Origin: Hoplostethus atlanticus
Taxonomy: Eukaryota > Chordata > Actinopteri > Trachichthyiformes > Trachichthyidae
NCBI GenBank assembly: GCA_034670405.1
Contig: JAXDDX010000045.1
Span: forward strand, 496,001-560,000
Reading direction: 5' to 3'
DNA length: 64,000 nt
The notes beneath the pieces were generated by a model. The model saw only the letters and a list, made by a program, of their open reading frames with translations. It ran no database searches and had not been told where the DNA came from. The position numbers and the translations under genes were made by a program. Of the stretch, positions 40,191 to 60,320 are shown in pieces. Every line of letters begins with the position of its first letter. The first letter of the stretch is position 1.

Positions 40191-42787
40191 CTGAAGCTCT
40201 TCTTCTTCTGGACGTTTCCATCGGGGCTTCAGCAGGCCGACATCTCCTCCTGGGTTTCATCTTAGATCCTCTGGTAGAAAGACTTGTCTGTCCTAATACT
40301 GACTCCTAGTTGGCATGAAGACGGCCTCCTGCATTCATTCCATCATCTTGTCTTCTGTTGATATTTGACAAATCTGTAATCTGCTGTAGTCTGCAGTGTC
40401 TTTAATAAAGCAGCTTCATAACCAGTGAAACCTGCTGGCAGTTTCAGTAACCCTGCATGTATGAGAAGGATGTTTTCTTCTTCAAATGAAGATATTTGAT
40501 GTGAACTCAGAAGTTGTAAAAGCAGCAGAGGAAGGAAGACGTCATCAGGGAGGAGAAGAAGCTTTTCCACTTCAGTCGCTCCAGAAATACATTTTAACCA
40601 AGTCACTGGGATGTTCAATGAAGGGAAGGGACTACAGCGCTCAACGCTACAGCTTTATGCTGCCAAATTCATCTACAGAAAAGTACTTTTGCTGTATAAA
40701 ATATGTGTAAATTTAAATACAACATCATAAAATACAGGAATACCAGAGTTTCTTGTTTCCAGGTTCTGGTTCTGGATCAGTTCCAGGTGTTACAGTTTAA
40801 AAAGTTTTATTTTTTGGATATGTAGATCCTTAAAATGTCTGTAAACGTCTTGAAATAAATGATCTAAATTTAAGGCCTTAAAAAGTATTAAAATGTCTTA
40901 AATCCAGTTATTAGACGTCTTATTTTTTCACCGTGTCATATCAGGTTTCCTTGTCCACTCTTCAGATCAGGTTAATAGAACAATCTGCATCCTGTCTGCT
41001 TTCATAAACACAGTTGGACTTCATGTCTTTTCCTGGTGGCGTTTTTCTTATTCTGCCCATTTATAGTTTCTGTTCAATCAGAAATAAACTGCTGTTTCCT
41101 CATTTTGGTTTTTAAATTCCTCTTAAATTCTATTCTAGGTAGCAATAAAAACTTCTTGTTTATTCCTAATAAAAAAGTCTTAGATTTGTCCTTCTGAAGC
41201 TGGACAGTTGTTCTGTATTTGTAATTGTGATTCTATGGTTAGTAGGCGGGCTGAGCAATGAGGCCAGATGATGAATTGTCTTTGTATTTCCATGTTTCTT
41301 ATTTCTTCTGTAAGTGGGTAGGAGATCCAGAGCTGAGCAACAATCCAGTGTTATCTTTTATCGCCTTTCAGTAGAATCATATTGTGATGAAATAATGATA
41401 TTGCAACACACATTTCTGTTATCCATATTCATGATAAAAATACAAATTAAAATCTCTCACAAAATAAGACCTGAAACAATGCACTTTAATGCAATGAACG
41501 CCAGTTTGATTATTTAACATGTGATTTTACATTTGTTAGCAGATATGCTATATATATGGATATCAAAATTATTTCTTATGATTATTTTTCCATATCAGCC
41601 AGTCCTGAATAAATCATATAATAGTATTTTATAAAAATCCAAACCCTTGTCATTTCACCCCAAACATTTGACCTTTGAAAAACAAAAAGTAGCTACTGCT
41701 GTTTGCCTTGTGTCCAGCAGTATAGGAGGTTTACAGTAACACACACTCCAATATAGTGTCGATAGTCTAACACCTCTAATACCCCTGTGGTATTGTAGGA
41801 TTTGAAGGCTCCTGTCAGCAGGGATGTGAGTTACCTGCTGAATGTCACGCTGACGTGCCAAAAGCAGAATCACCTCACAGCACCTTCCTGTCATGTTTGG
41901 TTAAACTCCCTCCCACTTCTATGAAAGCTGAAGTTCAACAGACAGTTTATTGGAACGTTTTTATCAACATAACCTCCAGAGGTTTTCAGCCAGGAGTCCA
42001 AGATGTGGAACATTTCTATCAGAACAAAACATCACGCTTTGTTTAAAGATTTTACTTGTGCATGAAAACTTCAGAAGCAAGTCTAATAAAATGAATCCAT
42101 GTTTCAGTGGACTGGTTTCCTGATATTACAGTATGTTTCAGCACAAGGCAGTATGAAATATTTATGAAAAACATGAGGACTTAGTCACATGTCTTAGATG
42201 TATTTGATGTAATGCTTAGAAGGCATCAACTTTGTTTTATATAAAATGTATATAAAAATCAATTAAATCAATTGGTCAGATGATTATGATAATGATTATT
42301 ATTGTTAATATTGCTGCTGTTGTTGCTGTTGGGCTCACCGTTCAAGGGGCGGGGCCTGACGCATCAATTATAGTTTACCAGAGCGACACCGGAATTTAGG
42401 CGGTCCGCCTTCAAAATAAAAGTGTAAAGGCGTATAATGAAATAGTTACTTTGGGGTGAAACTGTAGCTGTTAAACAGATACTAAAACGATTACATTGTA
42501 TCATATAGCATGGTATTTCCTGCTGGAAGAGTGCCTTGTTTATGGGTACATTTAGGGCTAAAAATGAATAGTGGATGGCCTGAACACCAAAACCATACCA
42601 GAAAAGTTAGAAGGATGTCTGCTGTCTAAATAAGTCCATTCATAGCAGTGGCACAATTGTTCCTAAAGGCTGTAAAGTTGGCACTTTATTAGCTAGTGTT
42701 AATTCAGGCAAATACAGGCACCGCTGATGCCAGATAATGTATGTTCAGTAAGATACAAAGACAACACTAACTAACTAACTAACTAAC

Positions 42788-42841
<54 letters not shown>

Positions 42842-44180
42842 CAGACAGCCTGCAAGCTTGTCCACTACTAAACAAAGTCCTCCTAGAGCGTCTGTAAGGG
42901 TTTAGTATCAGTCTGCTTGTGTGTTTTGGACTGATCCTTTTATCTAGCCAGTGGGGTCACAGAGGAGCAGGGAATCCTTCAATTGAAGTTAGAAAATGAA
43001 AATCACCAAAATTGGAGTGTAAGCTTATCCTGGCTAACTGGACACCAGCAGCTCCTATTCCACAGCCTTTAGGAACAGATGCACCACTGCTATTGGTTAA
43101 AATGTACTTCTTTTTTTTAAAATTAGTCAGCATCCTTCCAATTTGTAGCAATTTGGCAGCCCTATATACACTATATGGTATCTTGCATAGGCTTATATAG
43201 ATGTAAACACACACTGCGAAAAGATCATTATAGAAAAAACGATATATTAATTTTCTACAAATTCCAAGATTCCATATTCCATAAATACTTACTTAGAAAA
43301 CATTGCAACATATTCATCCGTAAGACTTTTATTTTGAAGGTTATGACCAGAACTGTTAGTTAGTTACTGTGTCCAGCTTGACGCGGCCAGCTTGACGCGG
43401 CCAGCCTCCAGCCTGTTGAATAGAGACTGACAGTTGGTCGCTGTTCCAGTAAAGAGGAATGAAATGTCTTTGCTCGGGCTTTCTGTTTGACTTATGGCCG
43501 CGGACTCAGCTGGTGAAGGAAGTGATCTCTCACAGTGACACTAGAAATGGATTTCATTGGTCTCTTTGTCGCCGCCGTGACTGAAAGCATCTATTCACCA
43601 TGAGAGCTGATGAGGAGTTTCAGTTGGACAAAAGCTGCATTTCTACACGTTTTGCCCCCTCCGGCACTCAGTTTCACCCATCAGCAGAGCAACTCAACAG
43701 TTTGAAGTGACTTTGCAGAGGTGAGTTAACACACTGGAGACATGAAGCTTGTATCCTGTGAAGATATGAAGATGTGTCAATGCAGGATGTAGTTGTGGGT
43801 GTTTTATAGAAACCTGCAGGTCTTTTATAGTTCATCTGCAGTTCGTGTACGCAGAGCAACAGGCAGAAAAGACCTGAAGCTTTTATTGTCCATGAATGGG
43901 AATTTGCTTTGTGCAGACCAGCAAAGGAAACACTTTTCACACAAGCTGCACATTCACTCAGCAATTACACATGAAACATAAAAAGCTATATCAATGACCT
44001 ATAGATAGACCTATAGGTCATTGATCAGTAGATAGACCTCGATCTTCCAGAATTTCTCCTCTGTCTGTCTCTCTGTCTCTCTGTCTGTCTCTCGGTCTGT
44101 CTGTCTGTCTCTCTGTCTGTCTCCCAGTCTATAATTGCATTAGTCTCTGAGTAGTTTCTCATGACAGGGGGCTTCTGTTA
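40190..44180. other. Intergenic region, no gene supported
   Basis: Four kilobases between the glutaminase-like gene and prr5l with no recognisable exon. A segment at 41035-41130 resembles 46620-46775 (TTTTTCTTATTCTGCCCAT, then AGAAATAAACTGCT or AGAAACAAGCTGCT), an unclassified dispersed repeat. GGGGCGGGGCC at 42348 with flanking CCAAT/GC-like motifs could be a promoter, perhaps for a 5' non-coding exon of prr5l; this is speculative. Confidence 0.45.
42789..42837. repeat. (CA)n microsatellite
   Basis: About 24 CA units, preceded by a short (CTAA)n run at 42766-42789. Confidence 0.95.
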
Positions 44181-44186
44181 TAGGAT

Positions 44187-45032
44187 TACAGTTTTTCTCA
44201 GTCGCTTTGGTCGCTTTCTCAGATCAGAATTGAAATTCTCAAAACTACTTGTTCAACCTCCACATCATCTAGTCACTTGGTCACATCATAAAAGCAGCTT
44301 CTCATTCTTTTGAACAAATTGCAAATGCTTTGGCACATTCATGGAAATGGTTAAGTCATTACATGCAAAATGGTTGAACCAGTTGTCATAATCTGTCGAG
44401 CATATTTTCTATACATTAGACTTTTTTTTGTAAATGTGTCCTGAATTGATGAATCTTGACTTTCACTACAGTTTTTCTCAGTTGCTTTGACTCAATTCTC
44501 CAATGACAGTTGAAGTCATCAAATCAATATGTGAAATTCTTCACAGCATTTTGTTACCTGTGCAAACAAAGAGCATTTCTCTTTATTACCATTTGCAAAT
44601 GTTTTAGCACATTTAGGCAAATGACAATTATGACTGACAATTTGAACAATTATTGGTTGTAAATGTCTTTTGTAATTGATATATGCCATACAGAAAAAGT
44701 GCAGCCTTGTGCATTTTCAATCATTGTCATCAAACCCTTCGCCATAGTTTCCATCAGAGTAACTGTTATATTGACAACATGGCTAAGCATGTCGACTATC
44801 TTGTTTGTACTCAATGACACAAGGACTTGTCATTCTGATGGACTGACATGTCCATTGACGTAAAGATTTACTTTTGAGAGATGAACTAAGGATTTTGAGC
44901 AAGTTACGGGCTTTTGCAGGTAATCCATTGTGTGGTGCTGTTTGTATGAATTGTTTCGAGAAATGCGTTTACTGTTTTGCAAATCTTAAGGATGATTCGA
45001 GAAATGTACTAAAGCGACTGAGAAAACCTGTA
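44187..45032. mobile_element. TA-flanked DNA element (Tc1/mariner-like ends), composite
   Basis: Left end TACAGTTTTTCTCAGTCGCT, right end the complement of TACAGGTTTTCTCAGTCGCT, i.e. 19 of 20 bases inverted, with TA at both borders. A second left-type end (TACAGTTTTTCTCAGTTGCT) starts at 44467, so either the left part is duplicated or one element is inserted beside another. No convincing transposase ORF is present. Confidence 0.75.
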
Positions 45033-45114
45033 ACACACACTGTAGTACCAGGGTCTCTCTGTGATTGGATGGAATGAAAACCTGTTGAGTTTTGACTCAC
45101 TTTTTCTCAACTGG

Positions 45115-45330
45115 AAACTCCCACCTATTCTCTGGGGGTTGTTGAAAGGCATTCTGGGAAACCTAGGCAACTTCACTAAGTGGAGTAGAAGTTGGTGAGG
45201 CAGCTTGGTGGGTTCACCAAAACCGTAAATGACAACACTCCATCACTAAATCACTCCTGAATGAGTTGAACATCCCAGATTGATGAGATCTGACAGGAAG
45301 AGGATCTGAGGGGATTTCTCCTTCAAACAA
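45115..45330 (-). repeat. Dispersed repeat family A, copy 5 (half)
   Basis: GGGGGTTGTTGAAAGGCATT, GCAGCTTGGTGGGTTCACC and GATCTGACAGGAAGAGGATC, ending TGAGGGGATTTCTCCTTCAA. The half with the 29-bp repeats is missing. Confidence 0.8.
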
Positions 45331-45946
45331 GAAAGAAAATACATTTAATGCCCTTTGAATCCCCCTCTGTACCATGATTCCTGCCTGTCTTCACCACACT
45401 GTCAAAAAGCAGAAATATCATAACAATAATCTTTAAAAAATACAAAAGAGAATCATCAAGAAAGCCATCAAGCGTCCAGGATCTACCAGATCATCCTTCA
45501 GAAGGTAATCATGAAGGCTTGATGGGTTTTCAGCCAGGCAGCTTTCCTTCTCCCCTCAGTCCTGATGCAGCAGGATCAGATCCAGTCCTGTCCCTGGATG
45601 GTTCGCTGTCCAGGACGCCCAGGTGGCTGATGGGATCTCCACAGCCCAGTGTGTGTCCAACAATCCCTTACTGTGATGTCTCCTCACATCACAGCCACTG
45701 GGAGGCCCCATGGCGAGTGCGAACACAAACATGCTATTGTTTATTTGGCTGCGTCCTGCCAAAGCGAGAGGAGGTCGATAAATACTGATTTCTCCCCGAC
45801 TGGCAACCCGCCGTGAGGAGGAGGAACCTTTCATCTGCTGCAACGCTGTTCAGGTTTCTGTCTGTCTGTCTGTCTCTCTGTCTCTCTGTCTGTCTCTCTC
45901 TCAATTCAATTCAGTTCAGTTCAATTCAAAATGCTGTATTGGCAAG

Positions 45947-45949
<3 letters not shown>

Positions 45950-45984
<35 letters not shown>
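45950..45984. repeat. (TG)n microsatellite next to a (TTCAA)n-like run
   Basis: About 17 TG units, preceded at 45901-45930 by TCAATTCAATTCAGTTCAGT, a common start of fish LINE tails. Confidence 0.9.
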
Positions 45985-45985
<1 letters not shown>

Positions 45986-47124
45986 CAAGAAAACACTTAT
46001 AAGTAATTGACATAAAATACATTTATAAAACATCGATAATCAAATACCCAACGAACAAATGAAGAATTTGATACATGAGATCAAATCAATAAAGTTATCA
46101 CAGACACATCATGCCAGTGTGTTTTAAGAACGGTAAAGAGAGACCGGGTCAGTGGACTATTCTATTAACTTTACTACTTTATTTATATATAAGTTGAACA
46201 GAGATGGACTGAAGCTGAACCCCTGACTGACTGATTCTTACTGCCCATGTACACATAGATTAGATAGAATCGTATTTCCTCCAACACAACTTTCAGTTAG
46301 TTTGAAGACGAGACCTTCACGCCAAATTGAATCGAACGCTTTCTCAAAGCATGTAGTTTTATTTTGGTTCATGTATGTCAGTCGCCGTGTTTCGGTGTTG
46401 AAATGATCAGGTAATTTGGTAGAAATCTAATTTGAGCGTTGTGTTCAATAAGGAAGTCCATGAGTCTCGTTGATGATGGTACTGTCAGGGTTGCTGTTCA
46501 CACTGACACTCTGTGGTGTTTGGGGTCACATTTCTCTCATCTCTCATCTCTCATGTCTCATCTCTCATCTCTCTCTCTCAGTACGTTCATAAACATGCTT
46601 AACGTGGCCAGAATCAACTTCAACTGCTTCCTTTTTCTTATTCTGCCCATCTACAGTTTCACAACTTTCATCAGATGCGTTCAGTCAGAAACAAGCTGCT
46701 TTGACAGCTTAGTTGCTTTATTTTGTTGCTGTATGTTTTGTTTTTTAAATTGGTCTTCAATTCAATTCCAGCTCAGCCTCCATACGAGTGTAGGAGGGAG
46801 AGACTGAATCAGATGTTTTGAACTGTGTGTGTGTGTGTGTGTGTGCGTGTTCAGCCCATGCCAGGGAGTGCAGGTTGTGTGTGGGAATGAGACCATGTGT
46901 GCACAGTCAACCACATGTAGCGTTCACAACATTTGGTGGTCTTTGCACCCCCCCCCCCCCCTCACCAAAGCCCTTCTACATTTTAGAAGATGAATGATTC
47001 ATTAACAACAAACTGGTCTGTAAAAGTGGGTGTTACTCTCATCATGTGCGTAGCCATTCCCATAGCAACCTGAAGCAGCAGACCTGAACCAAACCTAGTC
47101 ATCACAAAAAGGTCAGTTTTATCT

Positions 47125-48590
47125 TTGGATCTTAAAGGAGAAATCTCCCTCAGATCCTCTTCCTGTCAGATCTCATTAGTCTGTGATGTTCAACACATTC
47201 AGGAGTTTAGTGATGAAGAGTTGTGATTTACTATTGGTCTACACACTTTTCCCAGAATGCCTTTCAACAACCCCCAGGAAATGGGTAGGAACTTATTGCA
47301 TTCAGCTGTTGGTTTTACATGTATGTGGAGAGAACGACCGCAATAGCATAGTAAGAGTGAGAGCCACGCCCCTTACTCAAAACCCAGCCTTGTGGCTGCA
47401 TTGCATTCTGGTCTATCTCAGCTACTGCATTGCATTCTGGTCTATCTTGGCTACTGCATTGCATTCTGGTCTATCTCAGCTACTGCATAGAGCGCAACAG
47501 TGACCGCCCACTTTTTTTACGGCTCTGGTTCCGGAAGTAAATTTCCCATTCATTTACTCCATAGACATTTCAGAAAATCCTTATATAAAGAGTTTTAAGG
47601 CTGGAACCAAGCCAACCAGCTAGACGATGAATCGTGACCATAAAACATTTGATTCTGAGCAAAAAAAAGATCGGAAAACGGAAGAAAAGTCAAAGCTACA
47701 AGACTGTGTACATAATTATTTTATGAAGTGAAGGAACTACTCATCCCATAAACCATTGCGAATGATACTTTTCCAAAAACTTCCAAACTAACGATAGTTT
47801 AGCGCGCTTCTTCTTGAATTTAACATTTGTCAATAGTATAGTGTTGATATTGTTGTTGTTTTGTGTGCGTATATATAGTGTTTCATATAGTATAGTGTAA
47901 AGTGTTGTCATCGACATGGTACAGTGATTCGTTCCAGCTGCACAGGATAAGCAGCGAGCTAGGTTACATTAGTAGCTAACGTTAACGTTAGCTGACAAGA
48001 CGTTCGCGGGTGTGGTAAACATTTCCATGGTAACAGCGAGCTCCACCAATCAGAGACGTCGCTGTTACACTTTAGGATTGTGGGTAGTGTAGTACTTCTC
48101 CATGACATCACGAATAAAACATGTTTTTCTCAAAACAAGGTTGATATCATACGGACTTGTGGCTTCTACAGGAGCATACACTATCGTTTCACAATCTACT
48201 AGCTTGTGGTGAGTCTACATTGGATGGTTACGACATTATGGCTAATAATCAAAATCCCTATGCAGAATATGAATGGGATTTTCACTTCTGGAACCACACT
48301 GTTGAGCTCTATTCCATTCTGGTCTATCTCGACTACTGCATTGCATTCTGGTCTATCTCAGCTACTGCATTGCATTCTGGTCTATCTCGGCTACTGCATT
48401 GCATTCTGGTCTATCTACTGTCGGTGGAGATATTGGTCTCTCTCCTCTCCTCTGATGGATTTCTCCTGTATGATTGTTGATCGTCGGTCTAGAAAGAAGC
48501 CCTTGCTCTTTGATTCTGATTGGCTGACACCAAAACCTAAAACATTTTCTGATATCAGACTGGAAATATATATTATATTCATATTATATG
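47125..48590 (+). repeat. Dispersed repeat family A, copy 6, split by an 820-bp insertion
   Basis: The left part, 47125-47487, starts TTAAAGGAGAAATCTCCCTC and reaches three 29-bp GCATTCTGGTCTATCTC units. The right part, 48312-48590, resumes inside the same unit, carries four more, and ends GATGGATTTCTCCTGTATGA plus the outer segment shared with copy 4. This is the longest example of the family. Confidence 0.85.
47490..48309. mobile_element. 820-bp TA-flanked element nested in family A copy 6
   Basis: Ends GAGCGCAACAGTG and CACTGTTGAGCTC are inverted (12 of 13), with TA on both sides (47488-47489, 48310-48311). It interrupts the 29-bp array and so is younger than it. It contains an 18-bp perfect palindrome GCTAACGTTAACGTTAGC near 47974 and no transposase ORF. 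Confidence 0.75.
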
Positions 48591-48900
48591 AAAGCTTTAT
48601 TATATACTGAAGGTAAGAAATCTGCAACAGAAGACCATATCTCACTACTTGACTCTGGCCTGTCTGTGGTTCCTGGAGACGGAGGTGGAGTGAGACCTCT
48701 GCCTGTCTTCCTCTCTGGTGGAGGTCTGTCATTATGGCTCAGCAGTTTGTGCTGTAAACAACGCTGAGGTCGGGTCAGCGCAGTGAGACAGGAAGTTGTG
48801 GTTGGGAGGAAGTTGATGCTTCTGTGTTCCTAAATGAGTCAGAAGTTGCTGTGGCTCCGCCCCTCTGCCTGGCGTTCAGCACCAGGAAACTGGCAGGAGC

Positions 48901-48902
<2 letters not shown>

Positions 48903-48931
<29 letters not shown>

Positions 48932-49062
48932 ACCTGTCTACCTGTTTGTCTCTCTGTCTGTTCACCTGTCTTCTTATCTGGCTACCCATCTGTCTGTCTA
49001 CCTGCCTGTGTCTCTGTGTCTGTCTTCCTGTTTGTCTGTCTACCTGTCTGTCTCTGACTTGT
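48903..49062. repeat. (CTGT)n-rich tract
   Basis: Pure CTGT repeats at 48906-48932, then degenerate CTACCTGTCTGTCT variants. Confidence 0.9.
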
Positions 49063-49420
49063 TACTGACAACTTGATATTGATGACGTGTTATTGGTGAC
49101 TTGTTACTGACAACTTGATATTGACAACGTGTTATTGATGAATTGTGATTGATGACTTGTTACTGACAACTTGATATTGGTGACGTGTTATTGGTGACTT
49201 GTTACTGACAACTTGATATTGGTGACGTGTTATTGGTGACTTGTTACTGACAACTTGATATTGGTGACGTGTTATTGGTGACTTGTTACTGACAACTTGA
49301 TATTGACAAAGTGTTATTGGTGACTTGTGATTTATGACTTGTTACTGACAACTTGATATTGATGAAGTGTTAATGACTTGTGATTGGTGACTTGTTATTG
49401 ATAAATTACTTATTGATGAC
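49060..49420. repeat. 42-bp minisatellite upstream of prr5l
   Basis: About eight copies of TTGTTACTGACAACTTGATA followed by TTGGTGACGTGTTATTGGTGAC, with internal half-repeats of TTGGTGAC. Diverged at its right end. Confidence 0.9.
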
Positions 49421-49992
49421 TTGGTATTGACATTGCTGTTTCATACAGTAACTCATATTTTCAGTAAAGTCTCTCAGTCTAGTTTAATGTAACAAATCTA
49501 ATCGTAGCAACATTAGCTGACGACGGCACAGACACACCACGACTCCAAGGAGCACAGACAAGCTGCGTCATAGATGCAGTGCATTATGGTCATTGTAGTT
49601 CACTAACATGCTTTCAGAGCATTACATTTTTGACTGTTTGAAAACTAAATCGGCGAGAATGGACAGCTTTATACCTTACAGCCCCAGAAAGGAACAAACA
49701 TTTATTTGATAGGCCGTTCATTTCTATTAACATTATATAGAAACAGGCAACACTTAACTGTTGGTCACAGGGCTTCATAAGGCATCATAAGCACTTTATA
49801 TATGCATCATAATATTTATGGTCAGAACATATCATGTGCTGTAATACACAACGTGCTCAACCTCAACAGCAGGCTACAGTCTCATAACCGGGTCATACCA
49901 GATTCATAATGTCCTATACTGAATGGAAGGGAATAGTGTATTTATGTCCATGTACAACAATGTATTTATTCTCCCCCCTGCAGCCAGGGTGC

Positions 49993-56860
<6,868 letters not shown>

Positions 56861-56921
56861 CTAATAAGAGACATTGGTGATGTTTGGAGGCAGAAGACCA
56901 GTCAACCACTGACATGATACA

Positions 56922-57602
56922 GGACAGGAAGCAACAGGACAGGACAGGACAGGAAGCGACACGACAGGACAGGAAGCGACAGGACAAGACAGGACAGGAC
57001 AGGACAGGAAGCAACAGGACAGGAAACAACAGGAAGCAACAGGACAGGACAGGAAGCAACAGGACAGGACAGGACAGGACAGGAGGCAACAGGATGGGAC
57101 AGGACAGGACAGGAAGCAACAGGACAGGACAGGAAGCGACAGGACAGGACAGGAAGCAACACGATGGGACAGGACAGGAAGTGACAGGACAAGACAGGAC
57201 AGGACAGGAAGCAACACGTCAGGAAATGACAGGACAGGACAGGAAGCGACAGGACAGGAAGCGATAGGACAGGACAAGAAGCAACACGACGGGACAGGAC
57301 AGGAAGTGACAGGACAGGACAGGAAGCGACAGGACAAGACAGGACAGGAAACGACAGGACAGGACAGGAAGCGACAGGACAAGACAGGACAGGACAGGAC
57401 AGGACAGGAAGCGACAGGACAAGACAGGACAGGAAACGACAGGACAGGACAGGAAGCAACATGTCAGGAAACGACAGGACAGGACAGGAAGCAACACGTC
57501 AGGAAACGACAGGACAGGACAGGAAACGACAGGACAGGACAGGAAACGACAGGATAGGACAGGAAACAACAGGATAGGACAGGAAACGACAGGACAGGAC
57601 AG
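56922..57602 (+). repeat. GGACA-based purine-rich array downstream of prr5l stop
   Basis: About 680 bp of AGGACAGGACAGGAAGCGAC and close variants, almost free of T on the plus strand. It starts about 60 bases after the prr5l stop codon, so it may be transcribed in the 3' UTR. All long ORFs across it are composition artefacts. Confidence 0.95.
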
Positions 57603-58539
57603 TGGAAGGGTTTCTACCAAGCTCCTCCCTGCCCAGACCTCCCACAGCTCCCAGGAAGAGGAGCGCTCTGGTTACGTGTCCTTACTGGGAGGACTGGTGC
57701 TCACAGTGGCAGCCGCTCAAATACCAGCCAATGAAGCTGGTAGTTAGTAAAAGTGTAGCAGGGCTGATCTAGGATCAGGTTTAATCTCCTTAGGTTGTTG
57801 TGATGTTACTGATCCTGGTTCAGCCTGACCAGGCCATCCAGCTCCAGCCCCCTGAACCAGACTGGAGGTTCTGGTTCTGCTGGGTTTCAGACTGGAGACT
57901 CAGATCTGTCGTCAGGTTGTGGGAATGTTTTACTACTGAATAATAAAAAGAGCTTCGTCTGATTTCTTTCCATTTTCCCTGAAGCACCTTCTGGGCACAA
58001 TGAACGTATTTGGCAACTCTGATGGGCAACACTGCCACAAAGTTGCTTCAGTGTTATTGAAATGCCAGATGACCCCAGGTTCATGGTGGCGTGTTGCTGC
58101 TGTGTTTCCATACTTCACTATTCTGGTGGTTCTGATCAGGAGGAAATAGAACAGACAGTAGACAGACTGACATAGTAGTACAGTAGCTACTGACACAGTG
58201 AATAAATGTGCTCGATCATGGAGGTCAGTTGTCGTCTGTAGTGTTCAGGTCTTGGCAGGTGTTTGAGTCTGTTATCTAATTAGGGTTTCCAGAAGAGATA
58301 AGTAGATTTAACAGCCTGACCTTTGACCCCTGTTCTGACCTCAGGCTGGTTCGGCTCCTTTCATGTCCTGATCCAGAGCGCCCCCTACTGTTATCTGACG
58401 GTGGTGGGAGGGAATGACTCGTATTGTAAACGGCTTTCTTCTACTTTCTAACTATTCTGAAGTGATTCATCTTCTGCCTGCATAAACCAGGAGGCAATAG
58501 GCAGTCTGTCACTGTTTAGCTAGTCAAAGGAAAACAGAC

Positions 58540-58880
58540 AAAATAGACCAGAATGCAATGCAGTAGCCAACATAGACCAGAATGCAATGCAGCCACAAGG
58601 CAGGTTGGCTTTAGAGTAATTGGTGCAACCTTTGCTCTCTTGCTCTTACTTTCACAATCACTCTCTTTACCTAGACGTAAAACCAACACCTGAATGCAGC
58701 AAGTTCCCACCTGTTCTCTGGGGGTTGTTGAAAGGCATTGTGGGGAATGTAGGAAATCCCTAACTGAAGTAGAGGTAGACAAGGCAAGTTAAGGGAAAGT
58801 GGGTTCACCAAAAGATTAACTCTTGAATGTATTGAACATCAGATTGAGAAGAGCTAACAGGAAAAGGGTCTGAGGAACAG
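58540..58880 (-). repeat. Dispersed repeat family A, copy 8
   Basis: Two ATAGACCAGAATGCAATGCA units, GGGGGTTGTTGAAAGGCATT, GTAGAGGTAGACAAGGCAAG and GTGGGTTCACCAAAAG; the terminal inverted repeat has decayed (GGGTCTGAGGAACAG). Confidence 0.85.
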
Positions 58881-60320
58881 TTCAAACTAACATATTTCAT
58901 GTGTCACAGTGCCACCTAGTGGCCGCCTGAGCCATTTCTGTCTGAATGGACAGTAACACCAGATGATAGATCTAAAATATTTCATTTCACAGTAAACAGT
59001 CTCTTCTGACCTCATGTAGCTGTATGTAATGATGATGATGCCGTAGAACCAACAACCTTTTGCATGTGACAGGAACTGGATCTTCACTGGTTCCAAGAGA
59101 TCCTCAGGCTGCTGGACTCCAGTATGAACCTCAGACTCAGATCACCGCTGTCAGCTGAAAACCTTGTATGTCCAAAATGTCAACTAAAAAAAGCAGCAGT
59201 GTTTATAGCTGGAGCACCATGTACTCTTCAGTTTCATAAGAGTTGTAGAACTTTCTGATAGAGAAACATGAAATCCTTCAATTGAACTTAAAACATGAAA
59301 ATCACCCAAACTGGATTTACAAGGTTTTCTCCCGACAGCGGTGATATGCATAACACGTCTCATGAAGCGCCAACCATAAACCTATCATAACTTAACATTA
59401 TTAAAATAAAAAAATGCAAGTTACAGCAAAATTAATCTAAATAACAAAGAGAAAATGGGGACATTAAATACAAAGAGAACAACAATTACAATGCGAGGGA
59501 ACATTAAACAGCAAGTATGTAGCAGGAGAGGGGAGGAGGAGGAGGAGGAGAGGAACAGGAGGAGGTGAGGAAGAGGAGATCCTCCCTGATGTTCACTGTA
59601 GTTAAAGACAACAAGAGAGAAACAGGAAGTGTGTTTATTATCAGTTTGTGTTACAGTCAGCACTACGGCAAGACGGATTAGACCAAAACATACAGCCCCA
59701 TCACAGCAGCACCTTCATCACATCCATCAGTTTGTATGGAACCTCCTCAGTACATCACTTCTCACACAACTATCACCCACTGATACCAGACTGAACTAGA
59801 TACTAGTCAGTTAACCAGTCAGTCAGTCAGTCAGTCAACCAGTCAGTCAAGGCTGTACTTGTTGGTGTGGCTCAGTAGGCTATAAGTCACTTTTGAGGCG
59901 TTTGGCTGTCATGGCAATATGCACACCACACACACACACACACACACATCACACCACTATTTTCAGCTACAGCGTTGTGCCGTTACTCCTGCCGCTGCCC
60001 ACTGACATCTACATGACCTCGACATAACCTTTACAAGACCTCGACATGACCTTTACAAGACCTCTACAAGTCCACTTAAACACTCTGGCCTCCAGGCTCA
60101 AAGGCCAGTCTGCTGTTTGCATTGACCAGCATGACGTCTCTATGGTAACCAGGTTGTGGCGGGGTCGGGGGTCGGAGGTTGGCTGCTGACAGCTAGTCTG
60201 TCTCCTCCTCCTCTCCTCCTATCGTCTCTATTGAATGAGGGGAGTCTCCGCTCACCGCCACCCACTAAAGGCAAGTCTGTGTAAGTGCAGTTTTCCTCTT
60301 CTCTCTGATTGGCGTCAGTG
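58881..60320. other. Interval between prr5l and gramd2a 3' ends
   Basis: Convergent gene ends. It holds a GGAGGA tract at 59527-59575, an (AC)n run at 59929-59948 and probable gramd2a 3' UTR sequence near 60140-60320. No independent gene was recognised. Confidence 0.4.

Noticed and set aside
45519..45788. 89-residue plus-strand ORF starting MMGFQPGSFPSPLSPDAAG
   Set aside because: No family resemblance, no splice partners and an unrelated ORF on the opposite strand; kept as unassigned intergenic sequence.
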